Origin: an uncultured bacterium
Lineage (GTDB): Bacteria; Patescibacteriota; Minisyncoccia; Phycocordibacterales; PALSA-1337
Assembly (NCBI GenBank): GCA_903870235.1
Contig: CAIQCA010000063.1
Span: forward strand, 1 to 10,450
Reading direction: 5' to 3'
Length of the DNA: 10,450 nt
The notes under the pieces were generated by a model. It did not search any database, was not told the origin of the DNA, and saw only the letters and a list, made by a program, of their open reading frames with translations. Positions within the stretch are counted from its first letter, which is position 1. The number at the start of each line of letters is the position of its first letter. The position numbers and the translations under genes are program-made. Shown here one piece after another: positions 1 to 5,840 of this stretch.

Positions 1-1884
1 ATAAAAGGAATTGGTGAAAAGACAGCCACGATCTTGATCTCAACTTTTGGAACGATTGAAAATATTTATAAGGAATTAAATAAAAAAGGTGCACAGGAAG
101 CTGGCGACAAGGCTTTTATCAAAGTTGGCATCACACCACGTATTGTTCAATTGTTGCGCGATAATGCTGAAGAAGCAGAATTTAGTAAAATGTTGGCGAC
201 CATTCGTCGTGATGTGCCTATAACATTTGTTTTGCCAGAGAAAACCTTCAAGGAGTCGTTGGATATTAAGGGTGTAAATAATTATTGGCACAGCTTGGAA
301 TTTCGTACTCTTGGTCAGAGGCTAGAAAAGGCTGTAAACGGCGAGGCTGGTCAGAAAAAGGCTATACAGAGCGATGGTGTGGTACGGGGTGATGGTGAGA
401 CTGAAGCGGCTGGTGTTGATGCTGCCGGTATCGGCACATCTGCTTCAAACGTGTCAACGACTCCTACTATTCCTGCAGACGAATTAAATAAAGTTGCAGT
501 TGCTCTTTGGTTGGTGAATTCAAATACAACTCAGCCACAACTTGAAGATATCTTGGCTTTTACAAATCAAGATCCAGCCGATCCTCAAGCCTTTGCTAAA
601 GCACGTAGCGCCATTACGGTGGAGCTCGACAAACGAGGACTCAAAAAAGTTTTTGATGAGATAGAAGTACCACTTATGCCGGTTATAAAAATTATGCAAG
701 ACCGTGGTATAAAAATAGATCGTAAGATTTTATCAAACCTTTCCAAAACATATCACGAAGTAGCGGCGGACTTGGAGCAAAAGATTTGGAAATTTGCTGG
801 TAGAGAGTTCAATATCAGTTCGCCAAAGCAACTTGGAGAAATATTGTTTGATGTACTTGGCCTGACGGTTAAGAATGCTAAGAAAACTGCTAGCGGAGCT
901 CGTTCAACCAAGGAATCAGAGCTGGAGAAAATGCGTGACATGCACCCTATAGTGCCTCTAGTGTTTGAGTTTCGCGAATTGGCAAAACTTTTGTCTACAT
1001 ATATAGACGCAATTCCACCTTTACTTGATGATATGGATCGCCTTCACGCAAAATTTATCCAAACCGGCACAACAACCGGTCGAATGGCCTCACAAGAACC
1101 AAATCTTCAGAACATTCCCATCAAAACAGAATTAGGTCGTGCTATTCGCGGAGCTTTCATAGCTGAAAAAGGTTTTAAGCTTTGTGCTTTTGATTATTCA
1201 CAAATAGAGATTCGTATCGCTGCATTTTTGTCCGGTGATGAAAAACTTGTAAGCATTTTCAAGAATGGTGAGGACGTACACACATCGGTTGCCTCATTTG
1301 TTTTCAAAGTGCCAGCTGACAAGGTTACTTCGGATATGCGTCGTCAGGCCAAAGTGATTAATTTTGGAATTATGTATGGTATGGGTGTCACGGCCCTTAA
1401 ACAAAATCTTGGGACATCACGTGACGAGGCGCAGAAATTCCTTAATGATTATTTTGAATCTTTTAGTGGTCTTGCGACCTATCTTGATCGTGTGAAAGCC
1501 GAAACCGCTAGAAGTGGCTATACAGAAACGTTTTTTGGGCGCCGTCGTTATTTTGAGGGAATAAGATCTAAGATTCCGTTTATTCGGGCTGCGGCTGAAC
1601 GCATGGCCATAAACGCACCGATTCAAGGTACTGAGGCAGACATCATCAAGATCGCTATGTCTCGTATATATGAATATTGTAAAAAAGCTGGTTTAGAAAA
1701 TGATGTGTTTCCTCTTGTCCAAGTGCATGATGAATTGGTGTATGAAATCCGCGAAAGCAAAGTCGATCAGGTTGTGCCGGAGATTAAAAAAATAATGGAA
1801 AACGTCATGACCTTGAAAGAAACAAAAGGAATTCCACTGACAGCGAACGCTTTGGTTGGGAATAACTGGGGCGAGTTGAAGTAG
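1..1884 (+). CDS. polA: DNA polymerase I, 5'-truncated by the window edge, proofreading region reduced
   Basis: Family A DNA polymerase for Okazaki fragment processing and repair synthesis. The frame is open from base 1. Residues here are counted from base 1. Residues 1-18 (GIGEKTATILI) are the helix-hairpin-helix of the 5'-nuclease domain, so about the first 190 residues lie upstream. The 5'-nuclease part ends near residue 108. Residues 109-162 are a Gly/Ala/Thr-rich linker, and 163-190 (VAVALWLVN) resemble only the last helix of a 3'-5' exonuclease domain. No catalytic DxE of Exo I is visible, so proofreading is probably lost. The polymerase domain runs from about 214 to the end. It is intact: motif A DYSQIEIRIAA with D398, motif B RRQAKVINFGIMYG with K451, F455 and Y459, and motif C VHDE with D577. 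F455 is the residue type that discriminates against dideoxynucleotides. The stop is TAG, 46 bases before tsaE. The family assignment is secure; the loss of exonuclease activity is inferred from missing motifs. Confidence 0.97.
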   Translation: MKGIGEKTATILISTFGTIENIYKELNKKGAQEAGDKAFIKVGITPRIVQLLRDNAEEAEFSKMLATIRRDVPITFVLPEKTFKESLDIKGVNNYWHSLEFRTLGQRLEKAVNGEAGQKKAIQSDGVVRGDGETEAAGVDAAGIGTSASNVSTTPTIPADELNKVAVALWLVNSNTTQPQLEDILAFTNQDPADPQAFAKARSAITVELDKRGLKKVFDEIEVPLMPVIKIMQDRGIKIDRKILSNLSKTYHEVAADLEQKIWKFAGREFNISSPKQLGEILFDVLGLTVKNAKKTASGARSTKESELEKMRDMHPIVPLVFEFRELAKLLSTYIDAIPPLLDDMDRLHAKFIQTGTTTGRMASQEPNLQNIPIKTELGRAIRGAFIAEKGFKLCAFDYSQIEIRIAAFLSGDEKLVSIFKNGEDVHTSVASFVFKVPADKVTSDMRRQAKVINFGIMYGMGVTALKQNLGTSRDEAQKFLNDYFESFSGLATYLDRVKAETARSGYTETFFGRRRYFEGIRSKIPFIRAAAERMAINAPIQGTEADIIKIAMSRIYEYCKKAGLENDVFPLVQVHDELVYEIRESKVDQVVPEIKKIMENVMTLKETKGIPLTANALVGNNWGELK

Positions 1885-1913
1885 CTACTTCGGGATGGGC
1901 GTGCGGAGTTTCT

Positions 1914-1919
1914 TATGAT
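1914..1919 (+). promoter_or_regulatory. candidate -10 element before tsaE
   Basis: TATGAT ends 11 bases before the tsaE ATG. A start site 6-8 bases downstream would leave a leader of only about 4-6 bases. No convincing -35 is seen at 1891-1896 and no Shine-Dalgarno sequence precedes the ATG. Weak as a single case, but the same layout is seen at holA, the SpoU gene and mutM. Confidence 0.35.
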
Positions 1920-1930
1920 AAAGTGCCGAT

Positions 1931-2434
1931 ATGAAAATTTTTGTGTCACATTCACTGGCTGAAACAGAAAACCTCGCGAAGGAGTGGCTTGGTGGCATTG
2001 GGATGTCTGCCAAAAATTCTGGCGTGGACTCAAGTTCTAAAAAGGCTACGGTTGTCGCTCTAAATGGCCAACTTGGCTCTGGCAAAACCACTTTTGTTCA
2101 GGCTGTTGCGCGCACTCTTGGTGTGGAGAATACTGTAACCAGTCCAACTTTTGTGATTATGAAAAAATACGATTTAGATGCCAACAAAGTTAATGAAAGT
2201 CCGGCCCAAAAAACTGTTGTGACTTATAAACACCTTATCCACATTGATGCATATCGCTTAGAAGATGGCGTTGATCTCGGAGCGTTGGAGTTTGAAAGTA
2301 TTGTCGCTGACCCAGGTAACTTGGTTCTTATCGAATGGGCCGACAATGTAAAAAGTGGGCTGCCAGCAGATATTAAAAAGATTGATTTTGAATATATGAG
2401 CGAAAACGAGAGAAAGATTTCTTTTGCGCTATAA
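1931..2434 (+). CDS. tsaE: tRNA threonylcarbamoyladenosine biosynthesis ATPase TsaE
   Basis: TsaE is the P-loop ATPase that works with TsaB and TsaD to put the threonylcarbamoyl group on A37 of ANN-decoding tRNAs in the cytoplasm. At 167 residues it is slightly longer than the usual 150 or so. It shows the Walker A motif GQLGSGKTT (46-54, K52), the family signature VTSPTF just after it, a Walker-B-like HIDAYRLED segment (D106), and the LIEWAD motif (E135, W136). About 12 extra residues, rich in Asn, Lys and Gln, sit between the SPTF strand and HID. Its start is the first ATG of the frame; no Shine-Dalgarno sequence precedes it, but a -10-like hexamer lies 11 bases upstream. It follows polA by 46 bases and precedes the holA-like gene by 10. 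TsaB and TsaD are not in the window. Confidence 0.95.
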   Translation: MKIFVSHSLAETENLAKEWLGGIGMSAKNSGVDSSSKKATVVALNGQLGSGKTTFVQAVARTLGVENTVTSPTFVIMKKYDLDANKVNESPAQKTVVTYKHLIHIDAYRLEDGVDLGALEFESIVADPGNLVLIEWADNVKSGLPADIKKIDFEYMSENERKISFAL

Positions 2435-2435
2435 T
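2430..2435 (+). promoter_or_regulatory. perfect -10 hexamer overlapping the tsaE stop, before holA
   Basis: TATAAT overlaps the TAA stop of tsaE and ends 9 bases before the holA ATG. The expected start of transcription, near 2442, would give a leader of about 3 bases. No -35 is visible 17 bases upstream. There is no Shine-Dalgarno sequence, so translation would be leaderless if this promoter is used, or coupled to tsaE if the genes are cotranscribed. Confidence 0.4.
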
Positions 2436-2444
2436 TGAATCATT

Positions 2445-3170
2445 ATGCTTTACCTATTCCACGGCACAGATACGCAGGCATCCGCGAACAAAGCGCGTGC
2501 ACTAGTGAAGTCTCTGCGTACCAAACGTCCAGATGCTACTTTTGCGGAGATAGACGCAGATCATTGGAGTTTTTCGGCCATACAGGAACATGCTGGCGGG
2601 CAAGGCCTTTTTTCTTCCAAGTATCTTATTTTGCTAGATAGGGTTATAGAAAATGCTGAAGCAAAAGAACAGATTTCCAAACTAACCGAGATGATGAAGG
2701 AATCTGAGAATATATTTATTATTTTGGAAGGGAAGCTCAATGCCGAACTAAAAAAGTCTCTAGAAAAAAATGCGGAAAAAGTTGTCACAAGTGATCTTAA
2801 GGAAGCCGCGACAAATGCCAAACGGGATTTCAATATTTTTGCTCTAGGCGACGCTTTGGGTGAACGTAATTCCGGACGGGCCTGGGCCATATATCGTCAG
2901 GCTATCGATATAGGCTTAGAAACAGAAAGTATTTTGGGTACCTTGTTTTGGCAGGCAAAATCAATCATTGTTGCAAGCGAGGCCGCTAGTGCCAGCGCCT
3001 CCGGTCTGAGTCCATTTGTTTTCAGTAAGTCGAAGAAATATGCGGGGAATTATTCAAAAGAGGAGCTGAATAAACTTACTGAAAGGATGATATCTATATA
3101 TCACGACGGGCATCGCGGACTAGTGAATATGGAGTTGGCCATAGAGCAGTTGTTGTTAGGTTTGCGTTAA
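2445..3170 (+). CDS. holA: DNA polymerase III delta-subunit-like protein (short form)
   Basis: Probable clamp-loader delta subunit, which opens the beta sliding clamp during loading at primed DNA. It begins MLYLFHGTDTQASANKARAL, the usual opening of HolA (a strand, G-[ED]-D/T, then a helix). The N-terminal 110 residues have the alternating strand/helix pattern of the first delta domain, with a FSSKYLILLDRV strand near 55-67 and a FIILEG strand near 91-97. The C-terminal half is all-helical, like the delta collar domain (AIYRQAIDIGLETESILGTL, then the closing helix NMELAIEQLLLGL). It is 241 residues against about 330-340 in most bacteria, so roughly 90 residues are missing, mainly from the middle AAA-lid part. 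There is no Walker A, as expected for delta. It lies 10 bases after tsaE. I chose the ATG because the HolA-like opening starts exactly there. A different clamp-loader-like protein cannot be excluded. Confidence 0.75.
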   Translation: MLYLFHGTDTQASANKARALVKSLRTKRPDATFAEIDADHWSFSAIQEHAGGQGLFSSKYLILLDRVIENAEAKEQISKLTEMMKESENIFIILEGKLNAELKKSLEKNAEKVVTSDLKEAATNAKRDFNIFALGDALGERNSGRAWAIYRQAIDIGLETESILGTLFWQAKSIIVASEAASASASGLSPFVFSKSKKYAGNYSKEELNKLTERMISIYHDGHRGLVNMELAIEQLLLGLR

Positions 3171-3188
3171 AGGTCATTTTTGTGGCAT

Positions 3189-3194
3189 TATAGT
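3189..3194 (+). promoter_or_regulatory. candidate -10 element of tRNA-Lys
   Basis: TATAGT lies 45 bases before the mature tRNA and 18 bases after the holA stop. The best -35 at the right distance is GTTAAA (3166-3171), a poor match. A start near 3201 would give a precursor leader of about 38 bases. Confidence 0.35.
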
Positions 3195-3215
3195 TGAATT
3201 GCGCCGAAAGAAGAC

Positions 3216-3230
3216 GTAATTGAAAATTAC
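3216..3230 (+). other. hairpin in the tRNA-Lys precursor leader
   Basis: GTAATT pairs perfectly with AATTAC around a 3-base loop, ending 8 bases before the mature 5' end. The leader also repeats TTGCGCC (3199-3205), which is the sequence across the mature 5' end of the tRNA (3237-3243). RNase P would remove both. Confidence 0.4.
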
Positions 3231-3238
3231 ATAAATTT

Positions 3239-3312
3239 GCGCCCATAGCTCAGCCCGGTAGAGCACCTGCCTTTTAAGCAGAGGGTCGCTGGTTCGAATC
3301 CAGCTGGGCGCA
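3239..3312 (+). tRNA. tRNA-Lys (anticodon UUU)
   Basis: A 74-base cloverleaf. The acceptor stem is GCGCCCA (3239-3245) with TGGGCGC (3305-3311) and discriminator A3312. The D stem is GCTC/GAGC (3248-3251/3261-3264). The anticodon loop CTTTTAA (3271-3277) carries TTT at 3273-3275. The T arm is GCTGG, TTCGAAT, CCAGC (3288-3304). CCA is not encoded and must be added by a nucleotidyltransferase. The top pair of the anticodon stem is a C-A mismatch (3266/3282). It forms the left border of the accessory island, and a near copy of its 3' end occurs at 4101-4113. Confidence 0.97.
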
Positions 3313-3347
3313 CAAAACAGATAGGTCTATAGAAAACAAAACAGCGC

Positions 3348-3386
3348 ATGGTACTGAAGGGTATTTTAATATACTAAGGTACGCAT
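3348..3386. repeat. imperfect inverted repeat between tRNA-Lys and the island
   Basis: The arms are nested: ATG and GTAC (3348-3354) face GTAC and CAT (3379-3386) with one bulged G, and inside them GTAT (3361-3364) faces ATAC (3371-3374). No T run follows, so it is not a standard terminator. It could help end the tRNA transcript or be a recombination or protein-binding site. Apart from this element I see nothing in 3313-3417. Confidence 0.35.
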
Positions 3387-3417
3387 AAGACTCATATTTT
3401 TAGCCATTTTATTGTGC

Positions 3418-3447
3418 TTGACATATGACTATCAGGTGTGCTATAAT
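3418..3447 (+). promoter_or_regulatory. consensus sigma70-type promoter of island unit A
   Basis: A perfect -35 TTGACA (3418-3423) and a perfect -10 TATAAT (3442-3447) are 18 bases apart. Transcription should start near 3454, giving a leader of about 110 bases. Confidence 0.85.
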
Positions 3448-3453
3448 ATAAAA

Positions 3454-3564
3454 AGAAGTAGATAGGCACATTCAAGTGGGTCGTGGGGCTAAAATCCCAG
3501 AGAACTCGTTTGGATAAAGTGCAAATCTGCTCATTGTCAAAAACGAAAGGTTGAAGGTAAACAG
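3454..3564 (+). promoter_or_regulatory. structured 5' leader of unit A
   Basis: This contains the 11-mer TAGGCACATTC (3463-3473), also found in unit D. It then has a short TGGG/CCCA hairpin around 3486-3499 and a long hairpin at 3506-3546. In the long hairpin TCGTTT pairs with AAACGA, and inside it GATAAAGTGC (3513-3522) pairs at 8 of 10 positions with GCTCATTGTC (3529-3538) around loop AAATCT. The Shine-Dalgarno GAAGG (3553-3557) follows, 7 bases before the ATG. No known riboswitch class was recognised. Confidence 0.6.
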
Positions 3565-3975
3565 ATGAAACGGAAGATTGTTGGATGTTTGTGTTTGATC
3601 GGAATCCTATTCCTTGCACACCATGTCATGAGTAATGTGTTGGCATTGGTGCTAGGCAGTGTTTCGGAAAAGCTCGTGTGGTCGATGGCTGGTAGCGCCA
3701 TTGCCATTATCACACTGTCCTCATTAGCAAGCGACTGTCTCAGTGGAGGTACCTCCCTGTCGTCGTGTCTGCTGTCGCAGTGGCAGGTCGTGACAGTGAA
3801 GGCGGTCTATCGTACAGAAAAGGAGTTGCACGTGCTCATTGAGGTCAGGCCCGGAGAAGTCCTGTACGTCGAGTTTGACCGAACAAAAATTAATGATGTT
3901 GTTGAGGGATATCACTACCGTTATACCAAAGGTAGCCTCTCAGCTTTACCGATTGGTAAAGCAGCATCAAACTAA
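3565..3975 (+). CDS. orphan small membrane protein, island unit A
   Basis: Function unknown. The product is 136 residues. The basic start MKRK is followed by a hydrophobic stretch at 5-21 and a second one at 25-33, then a third at 37-56 (LVWSMAGSAIAIITLSSLAS). It may be an exported, membrane-anchored protein with two or three membrane segments. Four cysteines occur at 8, 10, 58 and 68; C58 and C68 bound a Ser/Gly-rich loop and could form a disulfide. Residues 73-120 alternate in a way that suggests a small all-beta domain (WQVVTVKAVY, LHVLIEV, EVLYVEFD). The start has a good Shine-Dalgarno sequence, GAAGG, 7 bases upstream. The gene stands alone between its own promoter and terminator. Synonymous sites look richer in C and G than in polA or tsaE. 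I recognise no family. Confidence 0.75.
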   Translation: MKRKIVGCLCLIGILFLAHHVMSNVLALVLGSVSEKLVWSMAGSAIAIITLSSLASDCLSGGTSLSSCLLSQWQVVTVKAVYRTEKELHVLIEVRPGEVLYVEFDRTKINDVVEGYHYRYTKGSLSALPIGKAASN

Positions 3976-3987
3976 CCAGCTACACCA

Positions 3988-4036
3988 GAGCCACAAAGGA
4001 GAGCCACCAGCTCACACCTTGTGGCTCTTTCCTTTT
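3988..4036 (+). terminator. Rho-independent terminator of unit A with inner hairpin
   Basis: GAGCCACAAAGG pairs with CCTTGTGGCTC with one bulged A, followed by TTTCCTTTT. Inside the large loop a second stem GAGC/GCTC closes loop CACCA. Confidence 0.85.
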
Positions 4037-4133
4037 ATATTAAGGTTATTTCTTTAATAAACATTATCTTTCCCATCATCGTTTCCATATAATCTCCTGT
4101 GCTAGGCGCACAACCAATTAATGTTACTCTGAG

Positions 4134-4161
4134 TTGACTCATCTGCATTATGTTATATATT
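4134..4161 (+). promoter_or_regulatory. promoter of island unit B
   Basis: -35 TTGACT (4134-4139) and -10 TATATT (4156-4161) are 16 bases apart. This is weaker than the promoters of units A and C. The start of transcription is expected near 4168, at the foot of the leader hairpin. Confidence 0.55.
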
Positions 4162-4165
4162 GCAT

Positions 4166-4209
4166 AAGGATAGAAAATGGCATGCGATGTGCCATTTGAT
4201 GCTGTCCTT
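4166..4209 (+). promoter_or_regulatory. 5'-terminal leader hairpin of unit B
   Basis: AAGGATAG (4166-4173) pairs with CTGTCCTT (4202-4209) through one G-U pair. Inside it AAATGGCA (4175-4182) pairs perfectly with TGCCATTT (4190-4197) around a 7-base loop. The structure would begin at or next to the mRNA 5' end, and leaves the Shine-Dalgarno AAGGAG (4218-4223) free. Confidence 0.6.
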
Positions 4210-4228
4210 AAATAGAAAAGGAGAACAT

Positions 4229-4981
4229 ATGGCTGCTCAAAAAGTAGACATTGACGAGACGTCTTTGGCGGATCGTCGGCTGGCAGGGTGTTTGAAGGAG
4301 TTGTTTAACCAACTCTCAAATGGTCATCTCAACAAAAATCATATTCAAGCTCTCAATGAACACAAGGATCCATTTGCACCCAAGAAGTCCAAGGAAACCG
4401 ATGTGAATGACAGGGTTCAGTGGTGGATTGCACACTACAAGAACCTCTATCACATCAATCCAGATTTCTCGGGACTCACCGTTCCTAATCATGTTGATGG
4501 TTTTGATCGTTTAGTAATACTTCCCAGGTACCTCACTCTTAGTAGGTGGGTTGAGGTGGCTAGGAGAATTCACAACGTTACAGGCCACAAACACATCGAC
4601 AGTCTGGTCACTCACAACGATCGTAGTCCAGACGAACACTCCTATGGGGTTTGGATTCGTGATGTGCGTGATAGCCGAGATGCAGACAGGCACTCGTTGG
4701 CCGGTAAGTCCGGTGATGATTTGAGAAAACAAGAGATTGCTGGGATCACCCTGTTGGAGCGCCTTGTTGCGGGCACGGCGTACTTGTTTGAAAAGATGAG
4801 TCACATGGATATAAATGGCAGGACCCTCTGTACTGGATCTCGCACTTTCTCAGACACCATTCCGAGTGTGCAGTGGAGTGACGATAGTCCCCGTAATGTT
4901 TATATCGGTACTCACGTTGGTGTGGGAGATATCAGGCCGGGGAATCAAGGGTATCAAAGCCGGTTCGTTGTTGCTCAATAG
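4229..4981 (+). CDS. orphan protein of a recurrent CPR hypothetical family, island unit B
   Basis: Function unknown. The product is 250 residues and soluble, with no signal peptide or membrane segment. I recall, without being able to search, many Parcubacteria hypothetical proteins with the same C-terminal architecture: a [SG]YxVW.RD segment (here SYGVWIRD, 138-145), a GITLLERL helix (172-179), an acidic or polar KHLDI-like stretch (here SHMDINGR, 191-198), then TLCTGSR (199-205) and a tail rich in Trp, Asp and Arg. The N-terminal 130 residues contain WWIAHYKNLY and a RLVILPRYLTL segment. The start at 4229 is chosen for its strong Shine-Dalgarno AAGGAG, 5 bases upstream; the open frame extends to 4160, but that part lies in the promoter and leader hairpin. 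The gene has its own promoter and terminator. No catalytic motif can be named. Confidence 0.8.
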   Translation: MAAQKVDIDETSLADRRLAGCLKELFNQLSNGHLNKNHIQALNEHKDPFAPKKSKETDVNDRVQWWIAHYKNLYHINPDFSGLTVPNHVDGFDRLVILPRYLTLSRWVEVARRIHNVTGHKHIDSLVTHNDRSPDEHSYGVWIRDVRDSRDADRHSLAGKSGDDLRKQEIAGITLLERLVAGTAYLFEKMSHMDINGRTLCTGSRTFSDTIPSVQWSDDSPRNVYIGTHVGVGDIRPGNQGYQSRFVVAQ

Positions 4982-5018
4982 TACAGTTATCATTTAGTAA
5001 CTCGGTTTATATAGAATG

Positions 5019-5048
5019 GGCACCTTTCTTCGGAGGGTGCCTGTTTTT
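5019..5048 (+). terminator. Rho-independent terminator of unit B
   Basis: GGCACC (5019-5024) pairs with GGTGCC (5036-5041). The stem extends inward through T-G, T-A and C-G pairs to a TTC/TTCG tip, and TGTTTTTG follows. It ends only 5 bases before the -35 of unit C. Confidence 0.88.
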
Positions 5049-5052
5049 GTAC

Positions 5053-5082
5053 TTGACAGATGGCCTTCCAATATGCTATAAT
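5053..5082 (+). promoter_or_regulatory. consensus sigma70-type promoter of island unit C
   Basis: A perfect TTGACA (5053-5058) and a perfect TATAAT (5077-5082) are 18 bases apart, the same spacing as in unit A. As in unit A, the -10 is preceded by GC. The start of transcription is expected near 5089. Confidence 0.85.
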
Positions 5083-5088
5083 ATTAGA

Positions 5089-5185
5089 AGTGCAATGTTT
5101 GTTTGAAAAGGTGATGTCGTTTGGAACAGACCGACTATAAAAAAGTTCTAGGCGCGATTTAGCGCCGGAAAGGTAGTGTGGTGTT
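5089..5185 (+). promoter_or_regulatory. structured 5' leader of unit C with hairpin next to the ribosome binding site
   Basis: The leader is about 97 bases long. GGCGC (5151-5155) pairs perfectly with GCGCC (5162-5166) around GATTTA, directly before the purine-rich GGAAAGG (5167-5173). The stem can extend with TTC (5146-5148) pairing into GAA at 5168-5170, which would partly cover that ribosome binding site. The spacing of GGAAAGG to the ATG is 12 bases, longer than usual. Confidence 0.5.
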
Positions 5186-5674
5186 ATGAACATTCAGAAA
5201 TTGTATGAGCTCTCTGAGCGGGCAAAGACGATTGGTGGAGGGCAGGATTATGCTCTGGCCAATGCGGTGTTTTGCGTCGTCATTGACCACCTGTATCACG
5301 TTGGTGGTGGAAAAATGGACGGCCTCGCTCTCTTCTTGGAAACGCAGGATGAAGATGGGTGGTATGCAGAAGAGGCTTACTATGACTTGTTTGCCCTTCA
5401 TTTCACCGATGAAGAAAAGGATCTCGTATTTACGATCCCGGTTCCGCTCATAAATACCGTGGCGGCAGTGTCAATGACAAAGAACTCGACGATCACCGCG
5501 CGTGATGAACACCGTCGTAGCTACGAAAGTGGCGCCGAAGGGGAACTTGAGGTGTTGTGGCAGCAACTCTTTGCGGAAGCTAGCAAAGAGCGGGTGATTG
5601 TTGCCGTCAAGATGTATCTGACAGCGAAAGCTCGTGAGGCCGCCAAGTTCGAAAAATTATTGGCTGGTTACTAA
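5186..5674 (+). CDS. orphan acidic soluble protein, island unit C
   Basis: Function unknown. The product is 162 residues, probably cytosolic, with no signal peptide or membrane segment. The N-terminal half contains a long stretch rich in Asp, Glu and aromatic residues (ETQDEDGWYAEEAYYDLF, about 51-68). The C-terminal third looks like two amphipathic helices (ELEVLWQQLFAEASKE, then VAVKMYLTAKAREAAKFEKLL). An in-frame TAG at 5174 rules out a longer start, so the ATG at 5186 is the first possible one; its purine-rich binding site GGAAAGG is 12 bases away. The gene is flanked by its own promoter and terminator and is transcriptionally isolated from its neighbours. I recognise no family and no catalytic motif. 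Confidence 0.72.
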   Translation: MNIQKLYELSERAKTIGGGQDYALANAVFCVVIDHLYHVGGGKMDGLALFLETQDEDGWYAEEAYYDLFALHFTDEEKDLVFTIPVPLINTVAAVSMTKNSTITARDEHRRSYESGAEGELEVLWQQLFAEASKERVIVAVKMYLTAKAREAAKFEKLLAGY

Positions 5675-5689
5675 CCTCAGCCAAACAAG

Positions 5690-5738
5690 CCGTGAGAAGA
5701 CCGTGGGACGCATGTCCAACGCTTCTCGCGGTTTTCTT
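5690..5738 (+). terminator. Rho-independent terminator of unit C with inner hairpin
   Basis: CCGTGAGAAG pairs with CTTCTCGCGG through one G-U pair, and TTTTCTT follows. The 29-base loop holds a second hairpin, GGAC/GTCC around GCAT. Confidence 0.85.
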
Positions 5739-5805
5739 ATAAATGGAAACGTTGTTAATAAATTTTCTGTACGTTCTCCTGAACAAGGCATGATACGTTG
5801 CTACC

Positions 5806-5834
5806 TTGACAGACTACTATAATATTGATACAAT
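5806..5834 (+). promoter_or_regulatory. promoter of island unit D
   Basis: A perfect TTGACA (5806-5811) and TACAAT (5829-5834) are 17 bases apart. A TATAAT at 5818-5823 lies in the spacer, only 6 bases from the -35, and cannot pair with it as a promoter. Transcription should start near 5841. Confidence 0.78.
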
Positions 5835-5840
5835 ATAAAG

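Larger units (their letters stand above)
3303..4113. repeat. 13-bp near-direct repeat of the tRNA-Lys 3' end (possible att pair)
   Basis: The tRNA 3' end plus three flanking bases, GCTGGGCGCACAA (3303-3315), recurs with one change as GCTAGGCGCACAA (4101-4113). The two copies bracket the first island unit, as att sites bracket an element inserted at a tRNA. No integrase gene is present. The second copy also lies in a small hairpin (TGTGC/GCACA, 4099-4113), so chance or another constraint is possible. Confidence 0.3.

Noticed and set aside
2435..2641. A 68-codon ORF starting at TTG before holA
   Set aside because: It overlaps the holA-like gene in another frame, which has clear HolA-like features.
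4088..4093. TATAAT as an extra promoter between units A and B
   Set aside because: No -35-like hexamer lies at the right distance, and no gene needs it; TTGACT/TATATT nearer the gene is better placed.
4160..4228. Upstream extension of the unit B gene to 4160
   Set aside because: The frame is open, but this part overlaps the -10 and the leader hairpin. AAGGAG 5 bases before 4229 fixes the start.
5818..5823. TATAAT as the -10 of unit D
   Set aside because: It is only 6 bases from TTGACA and no -35 lies 16-18 bases upstream; TACAAT at 5829-5834 has the right 17-base spacer.
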